DNA of 64,000 nucleotides, taken from assembly GCF_947623445.1 (NCBI RefSeq), contig NC_135244.1:21700860-21764859 (forward strand), written 5' to 3'. The stretch is from Clavelina lepadiformis (lineage: Eukaryota; Chordata; Ascidiacea; Aplousobranchia; Clavelinidae). Both the position numbers and the translations under genes were made by a program. Of this stretch, positions 1 through 12,352 are shown in pieces (positions within the stretch are counted from its first letter, which is position 1; each line of letters opens with the position of its first letter). The notes under the pieces are model-generated. The model worked only from the letters and a program-made list of their open reading frames with translations, made no database searches and was not told the origin of the DNA.

Positions 1-3000
1 ACCTACCTTTTAATCTTAATCCAACTCCAATAAAACTTTAAATAACTAAAATAAACTTTTTGGATAACCATTCTCCCAACACTACAGCCTATCTTGTACT
101 ATGGGTGGCGTGACTTGAATATAGTGAAATAGTCACTTGGTAAACAATACTGTCCCTTATTGTTCAGGTTTGGCCCCAAATCTCGGCAAATGCTATTTGA
201 CATTTTCATAAAATTCATCATGAACTCGAAATGTCTTGACAAGAAAAATTCCCTCCCAATTAGCCACAAACAAGCCGAAGGGCCAAGTTTGGGGAAAGCA
301 GGAATAGGACGTTGTCTCATTTGCAAGCGCGCCACGCACAGCGTAAAGGTCATTTCGAACTCAAGACACGCGGGTGATACAATTAACGCCAGAAAAACCT
401 CATCGGAAGAGACTGAATACAGTAAAGCCACGAAATGTTTCTCGTACTGTACTACTAACACGGTAACTTGAACGACATACAATACAGGAGGTGATACACA
501 CTAATCTGCAAGTATTGCGCTATGTTACACTTAAAAACTTTTTCAGGTTGTTAGTCGTGTGGGATTTAAATGCGAAATGGGTAAAATTGTATGACTATGT
601 TCAAAAATTAGGAATAACTCCAATTTCGTTGATGTCTGAAATTAAAATGGTTAATTTGGACTCATCTTAATCATATCTGGTTTAAAACAAGTTTAAATCT
701 TGATAAATTTGGGAAATTCCGTGGGAAACTTTTACTTTAAAATCTCTGCCTTAACTTGGTACTATGAGGCCGAGTTGCTAGAATCATTTAGTCCACCGTT
801 TCTCATAAAAAATTGTGTGCGTGGACGTGGTAAAAACAATACCGGGGGCGGTAGAAACGTTCCCAAAATAAAACTGAAAAAAAAACAGATGTAAGATAGA
901 AGACCGATACTAAAAACGTTTCGCAAATTTTATGCTCAAAATAAGGTATCATTTCGTACAACGAAAGCATCATGAAAAACAGCAAATACAGTAGACTTGC
1001 AAAGAGGCCCTATCAAAATCATTAGGTAACCACCAGTCAGTTCCACTTGACTTGCATGAATTAAAATAGGATGGAGGGATGTCATAATTTGGCAAGAGGT
1101 AGTGATATTTATTCCTTGACTGAAACAAAAGTCTTGTCAAGAAGTTACTCAACCGGTCACTAATCCCCAAGAAGTTTAAGCCCTTAGGATGAAATGTGAT
1201 AGCTTATTGTACGCAATCGCCGGTGTGAATGGACAAGGAAATTTTAAACAAACACAAGGTTGTATTGTATCATAAACAAAAATAGACACGACAATGTTTC
1301 CGATTAAGCCCTAAATAGACAAGACGAGTTTTGTAGTAGCTGACTTAACAAGAGCTTCATTCAAGGCCAAAGTACCGCGGGTTTGAAACATTTCGAACAC
1401 AACACCATTGTTACGTCATTCACCGCAATTGTGATGCTAAAAACGGGTGTTGACGGCTGAAAATAGACCGTGAGTCTCTCATCTATGGCAACTTGGCCTT
1501 AATACCTATTAGGTAGGAAACTTGAGGCATTTCGCCTACAATAGAGAAAGGAGAGAGATAAGCTTCACGTCACACTTCATCGCAGACACGTGATTTAAAT
1601 AAAAAAAACAAACAGCCGTGAAAGAGAGACAACAAACAAAGTCTCTTCTCTGTAGGTGAGTTGACGGTCTGGCGATTGTAAATGTAATTATGGCGTAACA
1701 ATTGTCACAACAATAGACAGGCCTCATACGAATGCAGGAGTCAAAGTGAAACAAAGCTATTGTGAAGCTATTTCTTCTGACCCTTAACAAACAATGCCTT
1801 CATTTTCCCACGAAACTCACAAACGTTTACATTCTAAAACTTCGTGAGTTTATCTAAGACAAGCGCCGTATTATTTTGAAAAGTTTGCTTTTCGTTATAG
1901 TACTGCGCGTAAATATTGGACAGTGCAAACAGCTATTTTTCAACTTTGTTAAAATCAATTTTTAAGTTTTAACAAGAAAAGATGGAATTGAATAATGAAG
2001 TTATTGATTTACTCAAGTGCGCAATTGTATGAAAATAAGTAAAAGCAAACGATATTTGCTACTGGAGTAGATCGAAGTGAGTTACTGATTTGACTTGTGC
2101 TTTGAACTTGTGCATTGAAAGCGACTCATGGCTGTGCTTTTAAACAAAGACCAAAGAAAAATTAGGACAAATAACAACTTAAAATGTCACGTTCTCATAT
2201 CAGCAAATCCATCACATAGTTCTTGGAAAATTTGTCTTGGAAAGCAACTGAAACGCAACTAACAGCAAGATAAATGTTAATTTCTCCCCATTAGCGCATA
2301 AAACTGATTACTAGTACAAAATTCTGGGAAGCGCGGCGCTAAATATTTCTGCGTTCACAATACATTCCTAAGGTCACATGGGCTACTTTCATATCAATTT
2401 GCCTCCTGCCTTTCGTGTGTTGAATCATATAATGCAATAACTGCTTCAATCGACAATTGGTTGACATACATGCAACAGTGAACTACGTCACTGAGCAGAG
2501 GTGAGAATAACACGCAGAAAGCAGCAAAGTTTCCAAATTTAACAATGGATTTTCGGTTTTCCATTGAGTTTCGGTTAGAAATGCAAATTGCAAGTTGTTT
2601 GGCGCTAGTTTGAAAAAAAATTTAAATTATTAAGCACATGTTGTCGATTATCCACAAATTGTTGGCGCGCCATTTGAATTGTAAATTTAACCGCACGATA
2701 TAAGCTTACAAATAGTTACACCATAATCACCCAAAACTCAGGCTGCTCACTCTGTATAAGCTACGTCGTGAAGGAAACATGATGAGGTGCTGATATTAAT
2801 ATCACTGACCGAACAGAATCATGGATATAGGGAAAAAAAATTTTGCCGAATGACGAACGACATGTTTAGCTGACAATAGAAAAGATACTGCAGATGAAAT
2901 ATTTTAATTTAAATAAATGTGAACCATTTAGAACTTATATAATTTTAAGTGATTCAATTAGTTCGTTAGTGATACCAAAAATAGGGTTTCCACGAAAAAT

Positions 3001-6000
3001 AGCGAGACGTTGTCGCATAAAAAGCACGGACAGCGTGAACCAAACAACAAGGGTGGACAAAGCCACGTCAAATACTGTAATAACTGCTGTTGCGACATCG
3101 TGTAAGAATATTGGGCAACATATTTAATTGAAAGCGACACGTGCTTAAGTGGCAATTCAGCAACTAATTTTTCGGGTGAAAGATGTAGCCAGTCAAAGGC
3201 GACCAAAAGGTCATTGCAGGGATTGGTTGGTCACATGATATCGAGCCTTAGCGTGGATCTAACATGAAAGGCGACATCATGTGAGTCATCGCAACTTGTC
3301 ATGCACTACTAGACTAAACAAATTGATCGTAATTTCGCTGAGGTCGAGAAAAGTCAAGATGGCGTGTTTTGCTGGGTGTAGGGGGCAGTGCTTGCGTTAA
3401 CTGACACTGGGAAATCCCGCTTTTAAAATTTAATCGCAATATACCCCAAAACAATGCATTTGTTGAAGCCTAAAAATATCTGAAAATCAAAAACGGTCTC
3501 ATAATCAACTCACCTTATTTCAGTGTGAGCAAAATTCGTCACAATACAGAGCGCAACTGTGCGAAAACGTATTCAATATCCTAACTAGGCTGCCAAAATA
3601 GTTGCAAAGGATTTTCCAACATGATGACGTCACAACAATTTTATTCGGTTAAATTACATTCCGCGTGCGTATATAGCGCTTGGAAATACCTCTCACTAAA
3701 TAAGGTTCGACCTTCCAACGTTGCAATAATAAAGAAAAATTCCCGCATGGCAAATTTGCATCGAACCCAAGCCCCCAAGAAAATGATAACAAAAACGCTG
3801 GTGCCTTGTTATAATAAAACATAAGGTGATGACGTGTGACGTTAAAACAAGAAATAACTGCAGCCAAACTGTATATAAAAATAAAAAAAATGATTACAAG
3901 AGTGTGACTCACAAGCGCTGGGTTTCAGTTACAACTTCGACCAAAATGGGTGTGAAGGCGTAAAAGGCAATGTCTTGGTACCGCTGTATGAAATTTCACT
4001 CGTAACAGATTGGTATTTTTCCTTTGGCGGGAAGAAACATTACACCTTGACAACCATACCTCTTTGGGGTGTCCAATCGGTGTTTTAAAACAATGGCCGC
4101 TCGAGTAAATTTGACAAAACCCCCGGGCATAAAAAAGCTAACCGCTGCCACCGTTTCAAAGGAAATCTTAACAAACGGCGGTCTTCAACGGGGCATGAAA
4201 GCAATAGTGGGAAGAACGTAAGGGCGGTATCCACGCAAAAATCGATCGATAATAATAATTGGGCTGATACAACAATCATTCTTGCGTTATAACTTATAAG
4301 TATCCTTTTGGGCATCTCATTGTTTGAATTAAATTTTTAAAATTAGTAAGCTCTGACGATTAGAAACGTGTTTACGATGTGGTTGCAAAAGCGAACTTTC
4401 AATCAGAAATTATTTCCGAATTATTAGTGTCTTTCATATACAACGGACGATTGTAGTATAAGACACAGCGAGCCAATACTAGTTCACAGAAACAACCAGG
4501 GGCCTGGCAGTAAATGATGCAAGACGGCGAATGTTTACTCAAACAGTCCAAAGTCTGAAAACTGCAAGGACAGAGTTTTTCATCCAAATTAGTATGACCA
4601 CAACCACAAGTATGGTACTTTAAGGTAATCTTTGAAACGTTTACAAGCCAACTCACTCAGGGGTGGGCCCGAGCTTTACAGCATCGCTCGAGGTTAAAGT
4701 AATCGCGTTTGTGTGTGAAAGGGGTCTCGCGTTGCTATACTACCTTGGGCGAAACTCACACAAGTCGAGCTTCGGCCATTCAACTTTCCAATCGCCAGAG
4801 TACATGAACATAATTCGCAATAAGCACGAAGCACCTTCATCAACATGTTACGAAACATTACCAAAAATTTTCGAGCGCTTTATCGTCGACAGCAAATGCG
4901 TTGTGCACTTCAATGTCCAAATCGGAAGAACTGCACGCCGACGTTCAGCAGTCGCTACATACTCTGCGTGCAATAAACTTGCTTAAGCAAGCCATTGCCA
5001 TATGTGCGAAGGCGTGTTTGCTTCGCGGCCGACCTTGTATTCAAGGTTGCGTAATGAGTAATGACACCAAATTCATTGTCCGCGAATGCCAGACATAGCT
5101 CGCATACCAGTGTCCTACACAGTGACTTGGCTACGTAGAAACGCAGCGCTCGTACCAAAGATCCTATATGTCTGGAAAGGTTATTACGAAAATGCGTAAT
5201 GAGACTGAGATGTTATTGTCGTCTATTACATTATTCAAAACGATTTGCGTGAAATGTTGTTCGGAAATCTAATAAATGTGTCCACACGAACAAGATTCTT
5301 AATGCAAGCCGAAATCAGTTCAGTTTGCCAAGGGGCATCATGTGTTGTGGCCAACATGTGGTCAACAGATCAATTAAGTTTCCGGTTTAATCAAATTGAG
5401 ATTTATAACCGGAATTGCGTGCAGCTGATTTGCATGGAAACTTTAAACAAAACTCTCGTGCAGTTTTCCTAAATTATGTCGTGCTATAACGGTAGTTAAA
5501 CAGCAAAACGCTATTGAATATCACCGCATGACGCAATATTTACAGTATTCCGACTGAAGGTTGATCACCTAAGAACAATAATAACAAGGGAAAAGATACA
5601 TGGTGAAACACCACTGGGACGGGACGGTGATATTTTTTGAACATTGCTACTTGATGACGCAACCTTATTAACAACTTGCTTTAAACGGAATAGTCGGCAA
5701 ATTACAGTTGGACAATCGCATCTACTCGCTGGGTAAAACCAATGGCGCAATAACACAGTTAAGCCAATCACATAAAAGACATGAATCAAAGTATTGACAA
5801 GGATAGAAGAATAGGATTTTTTAAAGTTGCAACAAAGATACGAAGAAACGCAGCTGCTCAAAATCAAGACACCAATACAGCATTGTAATTTGCTGCTAAC
5901 TCCCTTCTGCATGCAATGGCGAACAGCTGTTGATTAACAACCAAACCCATTTGCATCCGTCTACAGTCTTCACAAACCACTTGGAGAGACAAGAAAGTTT

Positions 6001-6392
6001 GTCTTGCTTTGATATGGTACAAGCAAGTTGATTGTAATTAACCAATATATTCCATGATTGCTTTACAAGCGCGTTGCATGCACTCTTACAGTACGTCAAT
6101 ACATCAAAGGGTTCGGCCAAGCTAACAACAATGTTACCTTCATACATTTTGCGATTTTAGATTGCAATTAATACTATGTTTCATGTGTTCTTCATTTAGT
6201 AAAATACGGCTTCAAAGTTTACTAAATCTAGCTTTCTAAAAGTACATCAGATCTATAGGTATAGGCTATACTTGTTTTTAGAAATCTATGTATGAATGGA
6301 AAATAAAGCATGCGTAGTTTGCTAACTGACCAGTACAGTTACATCACAAAACACCACAACATTGCATCCTAATACTTTATACTTTTACATAC
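1..6392. other. Long stretch with no supported gene
   Basis: Both strands were read for conserved protein segments and none was recognised. Open frames of 60-127 codons occur (for example 160-471 plus, 99-482 minus, 4663-4986 plus), but they have no recognisable motif and look like chance. The stretch lies downstream of the minus-strand kinase at 6393-7932, where that gene's remaining exons would be expected. I looked for the DFG and APE segments of the kinase here and did not find them. It is either one very large intron, or intergenic DNA next to a broken gene. Confidence 0.6.
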
Positions 6393-7932
6393 CGTCCTTA
6401 TTAAGCAAAACATTGGATGGCTTTACGTCGCGATGTATGACACGAAGTGTTTCTTGCAAGTATCGCAACGCTTTGACTATTGAAACAGCAATTATTCCAA
6501 GCACATCTTCACCAATTGACAGACCTCGGTCCTTGACCTTAACATAACCAGAACACATTAAGCCTCAGAAAAATCCAATGTACTCTGACATGCTTTGTAA
6601 GGCGCTAGTTATAGTGGACGTTACAATAGCATGTAACCCTTGAATACAAATGCAGGGAAAAATACTGAAGTACATAGCCTACTTAAGCTGTAGTTATTAA
6701 GGCTGATGTTTGCTAACTATTTACAACAAGGACTAGTTGAAATAACATAATGAGTAGGCTGTAAGATGCCACTAAGGTGTACGGGTAACCTTCTAAAAAT
6801 ACAAATTGATACCTTTTTATAAAATTGATCCAAAGACGTGTCCATGACTTCCATGCATATCCAGACATCTCCTTGTCGAAACAAAGCCCCATAGAAAGTT
6901 ACCTATACATGAGGGCACCAATATTACTTACAATTACACGGAACTGTATAAAGTACGCCATTGCAGCTAGAGTATGATGAAGTTAACAGACTAATATGTA
7001 CATACTGTGTAGTTACAGTCCACGGAACGCATCGCCACGTCCAGGTCCATCAAAAGCCGTTTCTGTTCTTGTGTATTTAATGTTGCTCGAATTCGTTTTA
7101 CGGCAATCACAATATCTGTGTTTCTGAGCTGCATCTATGTGCATTTCAATCATGATGGATTTAAAACAAAAATTCTTCCGGAAAAACAAACTGGTGACAT
7201 TTTTCCCAACAAATAAATACTAAAGAATTTTTATGATGAAATAATATATTTGAAAAGACATAAGTGCTTTAAAAATTTGCTTCAAACCTTTTCCACAACC
7301 CCGTATGCACCACGACCCAACTCTTCGATCACTGTGAGGTCGTCTGCTTTTATATCAATATCTTTGCCGTTAATTTTCATTACCGAGCTTGTTTTAAAAG
7401 GGACTTTGGATGACTGCGTTACCTAAAATACAGAATAAAGTTAGTCAGTAAAACATAACATGCTTCCTGAACCTCATTGCTTTCAGAATATACAAGTTAA
7501 TCTGATACTCACGGGTGTTTTTTCTGGAGGATTAATTTCAACTTTTAAACGAGGACGTAGTTTCTTATTAACCCGGCTACTGCCTGTAATTGTACTTTCA
7601 CCATTAAATATACGACAACTTTTGTACATTTCATATAAAATAAAACTGTGTGAAGGGCAATCATGACATTTGGGATAACTTCAAAAAATCATCTATGTAT
7701 GTAGCTGTTTTCATACTAATTGATCAGCCTTAACAAATGAAAATCAACTAAATGCAATATATATATGTACCTTGCAAAGTTAATTCACAAACAAAGCATA
7801 ATTAAAACTGAAAGCAGAATCTTTAGCATTATAATATCGTATTGCAGTTAAATAGTATCAATTGTTTGGCATAATGATTATAATTTGACTGGTATTCTTA
7901 CCGGCATGAAAGGGCCCTGATGCATTTGCCAT
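6393..7932 (-). CDS. MAP2K6-like: MAP kinase kinase 3/6-type, N-terminal half (partial)
   Basis: Dual-specificity kinase of the p38 stress pathway, cytoplasmic, expected to phosphorylate p38 MAPK. Six coding exons on the minus strand: 7902-7932, 7513-7583, 7288-7422, 7006-7134, 6813-6902, 6393-6537. They give 200 residues plus one base. Visible parts: a basic-hydrophobic p38 docking site (KKLRPRLKVEI, about 17-27), glycine loop GRGAYGVV (70-77), catalytic lysine in AVKRIR (K92), the MKK3/6 signature VTFYGALFRQGDVWICMEVM from 123, and IHRDVKPSN with catalytic D189. The last visible exon ends in a good GTATGT donor, but no exon with DFG, the activation-loop Ser/Thr or the C-lobe was found in 1-6392. 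The ATG at 7930-7932 is the only start that fits the short first exon. MKK3/6 assignment is firm; completeness is not. Confidence 0.9.
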
Positions 7933-8994
7933 TTTTGACGTGACAGATAATTTGAAGGATATTTTAATCCAACCAACATCAGGCTATAATCTCAAAAGGT
8001 CCATTAACACGTTGGTAGGAGATTTAGAACAAACACTACAACAGGTTAAACATAAACCTAAAACTACAAAGAAAAAAGTTATAAAAATTGAAGACTTGAT
8101 GGTGTTGTGGAAAACTTTCAAAGTGGTCATTTTGCAAACCAGGTTCAGTGGTGCTGCCATTGACAATGTTTGCCTAGAGCTGTTTCAGTAGCTGAGGTTG
8201 AATGCCTGATAATGGATCATCACAAAGTTGTGTTGTTGTGCAAAAACTTTCCTTAGTCCACGTATGGATAGTCTGATACCATACTAAACTCCAACGATTT
8301 GCCAAACATTTTTAGATATATTTCACTATTTAGAATATTAAGGACAGATGGATACAGCATCAAAACCAAAAAATTCATGATGAGTTCATTCAATTCATTA
8401 AATTCTTTAGAGCAGGCCAACAATAAACTTGACTTAAAGCTGTAAAGAGACTAAGTTTTATCGTCCATTTTGGAAGCCCAATAAACGATAAACCTAGCAG
8501 CATTTGGATTATTAAACTAGTGGCTATGTGGATAATTGAATTTTCTATTCAAACAATTAACAACATTAGCCAACTGTCGTGAGTCATGTCATGACGTCAT
8601 TATTTTGTGTTAATGTAATTATACGAGCACAAAACTTCAACCAGAAGCGTTATGCACGATCTCATGAGGAATTATTAAGTCACAAAGCAGCGAGTGTCTA
8701 AATATGGATTAGTACAGTATCTACCGACAATATATATAGTTTAGACATAATTGTACGTGAAACAACTTTTTACAACATTTTTCAATAATTGTTGCTTTGT
8801 TGAAATTTTTGGACCTGGTTTTAGTTGAGTCGCCAAGCTGCCGGACTGCAGAGTATGGCCGTTTTAAGCAAAGATGTTGGGTGTGTTAAACAACTGAAAA
8901 TGACAAGTGCGGCGCGCAAAAATGCTCAGACGCAGTGGAAATGCGCAATTACACAGTATTGTACACAATTTGACTTTTTTAATCTTTAAATCAA

Positions 8995-9350
8995 TTGAAA
9001 ATTGAGTGCACAAAAGTTTGGTCCAAGTCATTAAGCACAAAATATCACATCTTAAACGTTGAACTTAAACTCATGAAAAGCAGTATTGAGTGTGCCTATG
9101 CCAAACTCTCCAGTCTACTCGGTCGCAGAATTGAGACTTTGGTACACACCAAATTTTGCAGCTTTGTTCACCAGATTTCTCGTCTGAAACTTTTGTACTT
9201 TCCAGTCAGGCCTGTGGGCTATCCTTTTACACAGTAAAAAAGGATACATTCGAATGTACCAAGCACAACCTTGAAAAATCTGGAGGTTGCATTTGCCATG
9301 CTTTCCACAAGACCTATGGATGCGCACTTGTATACCGTACTAGACCTGAC
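8995..9350. repeat. Composite dispersed repeat (modules A, B, C)
   Basis: Module A (8995-9120, starting near an attgagtgcacaaaag segment) recurs in the same direction at 9397-9535. Module B (9121-9220) resembles copies at 14672-14788, 49660-49910 and 60403-60556. Module C (9246-9350) matches about 29460-29560, sharing accaagcaca and ttgaaaaatct. The modular sharing points to an old, fragmented mobile family. No coding capacity is seen. Confidence 0.55.
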
Positions 9351-9396
9351 TAAGCCTATAGGCTGATTCAACCCCAGCACATTTTAAATTAAATTA

Positions 9397-9535
9397 AAAT
9401 TTGAGTGCGCATTAGTTTTTTTCAATTCATTAAGTGCAAAATTACGCACCTAAAGTACACCACTGTAAGCTAGCTCACGGAAAACAGTAAAACTATTGAG
9501 TGCACCTGAGCCAAACTCTGCAGTCTGGCCTAAAA
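9397..9535. repeat. Second copy of repeat module A
   Basis: A direct, diverged copy of 8995-9120. Both share the order gagtgc - cattaag - gcaaaatta/aca - attgagtg - gccaaactct - cagtct. Identity is patchy with small indels, so this is an old duplication. Confidence 0.5.
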
Positions 9536-9691
9536 CAGCTAGATATTAGGAATTATGGTCTACTACAGTAAGCCTATGCCTATGCCACCAGCCACTACGT
9601 CAAAGCAGAAGTGCAAACTATAAGAGGAAGCAAGAATTTTGGCTATATATATACCCCTAGTCAACTGCTCACCTGGCAATAAAAGCATCAC

Positions 9692-9735
9692 CACAACCAT
9701 CACCACAACCACAACCACAATCACAATCACAATAG
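9692..9735. repeat. CAC/AAC microsatellite
   Basis: Short run of accatcaccacaaccacaa-type trinucleotide repeats that decays into cacaat units. It lies outside any gene model. Confidence 0.8.
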
Positions 9736-10757
9736 CCTACTTTCTAACAAGCTGCGATGGTAGGCTAAGTTTTTTGATCATGATTCATGATCGGCATTCT
9801 GCGACATTTTTACTATTTGATGCTTTTCAATGGTCATGACATAGAAATCAATTACGGTCATTTCAATGAACTTGTATCAAGTTTGAGTTCCCAGCAATAA
9901 TTACTCGTTTAACAAAAAATTTCAAGTAAATCTAAAAAAATTTATCAATTTGCCAACTATAATATATTACATTATCATATCACATATTTTATTTTCAACA
10001 TACATGCGTTAAATATCAATGGGCAAATTTATTATGTTCTGTTGATTTTGGTTGTTTTTCAGAGCAAACTTATAGGGTCGTTCCGCTTCAGTGCACACCA
10101 AAGACAGGCTTCACCGAAAAGTGAAAACAGTTATAGGCCTATACTTAGATGAAGCTGATAGACCGATTTTATTAAAGCTGAATTAAAATTTCATATAAGG
10201 AGCTGCACTGCATGTATTTGCATATTCCATGTAGGTTACAATGTTTCCCGAAGAATCTTTGATATTGGGTACTATTTAATTTAAAGCACAATTAAGTCGC
10301 CCTTCAAAGTACTGTAGGTAACACGAATCCGGTAATCTACACTACACTAACTTTTTCAAGATACCGTGGAGGCCACTTTTTGGAAAGTTTAGAAAATTTT
10401 GTTTTGGGCTCAAAGTTTAAAAAGTCGGATTTTGCTGTGCTATAGCCTGCAGTTGTATGGTTATACACAATGCTTGGCTGAAAATTGTGATTTTTTGGTT
10501 ATTTAACCCTAGAATGCATAACAGGGGTCAAAATGACCCAAACGGTGCTATTCATCATAACTGCTTAACACATATTGCGAATTAACTCCTAGATTTTCTT
10601 GACTTTGTTAGCCTTTTATACTTATACATGATGAGAAAACGGTTGTTCTGTAAAATTTTACCTTTGACAAGAAAAATGCATTTTTCATTAAATACCCCTA
10701 GAATGCATAACAGGGGTCGTTTTGACCCGCAGCATGCATCACGATATAAGCATTGAC

Positions 10758-11279
10758 GAAGAAGACCCAAAAAAGAGGCCTAAGATCATCAGGTTTTATA
10801 ACAAGACAAAGATTGGTTTTGACTTGGTTGACCAAATGGTTTAAACATATAGGCCTACTTGCAAACGATAAACCCGCCGATGGCCTCTAGTTCTCTTTTA
10901 CAATCTGTTCGACATCGCAGCTCTAAATGCATATACCATATTCAGACAAGTATATCCTGATTATCAGAGTGGACAAGGTTCAAAGCGACGAGGTTTCATA
11001 ACAGATCTTGCTAACTGCCTCATTTTGCCCCACATGATGACAAGACAGAAAATTCCTCAACTCCACAGAGCCACAAGAAAGGCTATGGTGAGATGTGGCT
11101 TAGCTTTTCGAAGTACATCCCTACAAACAGCAAACACGTTGCAGAAGAGGAAGCGGTGTTACTTATGTCCTCACGCAAAGGATAAGAAAGTTAATTGCAA
11201 AATGTTGCTCAAGAGTTGCAGACCCGTGTGCCCAGAGCACAGCGTGACCATGATCACATGCAACAAATGCAGTGAATGA
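10758..11279 (+). pseudogene. piggyBac transposase C-terminal remnant
   Basis: One frame reads through the C-terminal part of a piggyBac (PGBD4-like) transposase. It shows KIGFDLVDQMV, then TRRWPLVLFYN and DIAALNAY, a spacer, and a Cys-rich tail (RCYLCPHAKDKK, then SCRPVCPEHS and CNKC), the RING-like zinc domain typical of the family. Two in-frame stops lie in the first third, and the region upstream of the DLVDQM block is missing. It is a dead fragment. The uninterrupted part from 11025 to 11279 spans 84 codons and ends in a stop after the Cys-rich tail. Confidence 0.88.
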
Positions 11280-11476
11280 ATCAGGCTATACGTTGTAATG
11301 TGAACTGTTCTGGACTTTTCTTTCATTTTCTCATCGACTTCTTTATACTGTTTTTCGTCGGTTGTTTCATTAAAATGCAGCAAAAACTCTAGATATGTCA
11401 TCATAACGCCAATGGAAGAGACAAGGAAAGAACAAGAAGAAAAATATTCAATTTCTTTAAAACAGAATTGCATGTA

Positions 11477-12277
11477 AGGTACCTGTACCGAATAAGGCCC
11501 GGTCCCTAATAAGGCCCATTGCTCATATTTCGCAAACCCGTGCAAATAAATAAAAGATTTTGTCCCTACATAAAAACTAAGATGAATTCATGATGGTTTA
11601 CCAGATTTCATCCTTGTCACGTGATCAACCGATTCGCTAGAGCACAAAAAACATTTATATTTGCAGTTAAGGTGGTTTTGTTAATTTAGAAAAAAAGTAA
11701 GTGAGAATTTGGCCGGTTAAATGAACTGTTATCAGCCGGCTGAAGTTTTCATGTAACAACCAACTTAGTATTGAAAAGGATAATGCACTTTTTTTGCTAA
11801 AATTTTTCTGATGATAAAAATGTGACATTTTTTTCGTTGATGCCACATGCGCCTAATAAGGCCCATACAAGATGCCTGGCTAACTGATGTCCAGACTTCA
11901 AGAGTGGTTCCAGTCATCAGTTGGCAAATTGTTGCAGTTACTTTGATGCGCCTAGTGGAATCTTTTTAAATGTTTGTACAACTTCAAATGTGAAATTTCT
12001 AATAATGTTATATGTTGTCTATTACTATGTTTTGAATCAAAATACTCACAAAATTGGTGGGCCTTATTAGGAGCCTATGCTCCTAATAAGGCCCATTTTT
12101 TGGAATTTTTAATTTCTTTATAAAACTTTTTTGGGGGGTTGTCAGGTATTGTGGTTTTAATATGTTGTAGTCATATACCCTCACTAATAGAATACGATTT
12201 TTCAGTCTATTCTCATTTATGGTTCTTGAGTTATTTTCAAAAAAGTGTTAGGTGGGCCTTATTCGGTACAGGTACCT
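11477..12277. mobile_element. TA-flanked MITE nested in the piggyBac
   Basis: 801 bp with about 24-bp near-perfect terminal inverted repeats beginning AGGTACCTGTACCGAATAAG, flanked by TA on both sides (11475-11476 and 12278-12279). Internally the motif cctaataaggcccat occurs about four times in both orientations. No coding frame is seen. A TA target suggests a Tc1/mariner-like mobiliser, but the superfamily is inference. Confidence 0.8.
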
Positions 12278-12352
12278 TAATAGCAATACGGGTCAAAATG
12301 ACCCCTGTTATGCATTAGCGTAAATTTTTTCGTGTATGCATTCTAGGGTTAA

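Larger units (their letters stand above)
7933..10506. other. Non-coding spacer with dispersed repeats
   Basis: This is the region upstream of the kinase start and left of the piggyBac. It contains diverged repeat units (listed separately) and a short CA/AAC-rich microsatellite. An 83-codon frame at 7940-8191 (plus) has no ATG near its start and no recognised homology. No gene was recognised. Confidence 0.6.
10507..12348 (+). mobile_element. Decayed piggyBac-type transposon
   Basis: The element is bounded by TTAA on both sides (10503-10506 and 12349-12352). Its ends are CCCTAGAATGCAT on the left and the exact reverse complement on the right. TTAA target duplication and CCC(T/A) ends are diagnostic of the piggyBac superfamily. 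Just inside each end is a palindrome of the type gggtcaaaatgaccc, and the terminal motif is repeated once internally at about 10696-10730. A C-terminal transposase fragment lies at 10758-11279, while the N-terminal part and most of the catalytic domain are absent. A second element (11477-12277) is inserted near the right end. The copy is not autonomous. Confidence 0.9.

Noticed and set aside
160-471. 103-codon plus-strand frame and its 127-codon antisense partner (99-482)
   Set aside because: No motif, no splice context and no recognised relatives; overlapping open frames of this size occur by chance.
7910-8191. Open frame containing GYNLKRSINTLVGDLEQTL next to the kinase 5' end
   Set aside because: It reads like protein, but has no ATG near its start and no upstream exon that I could join. 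Not enough to call a gene.
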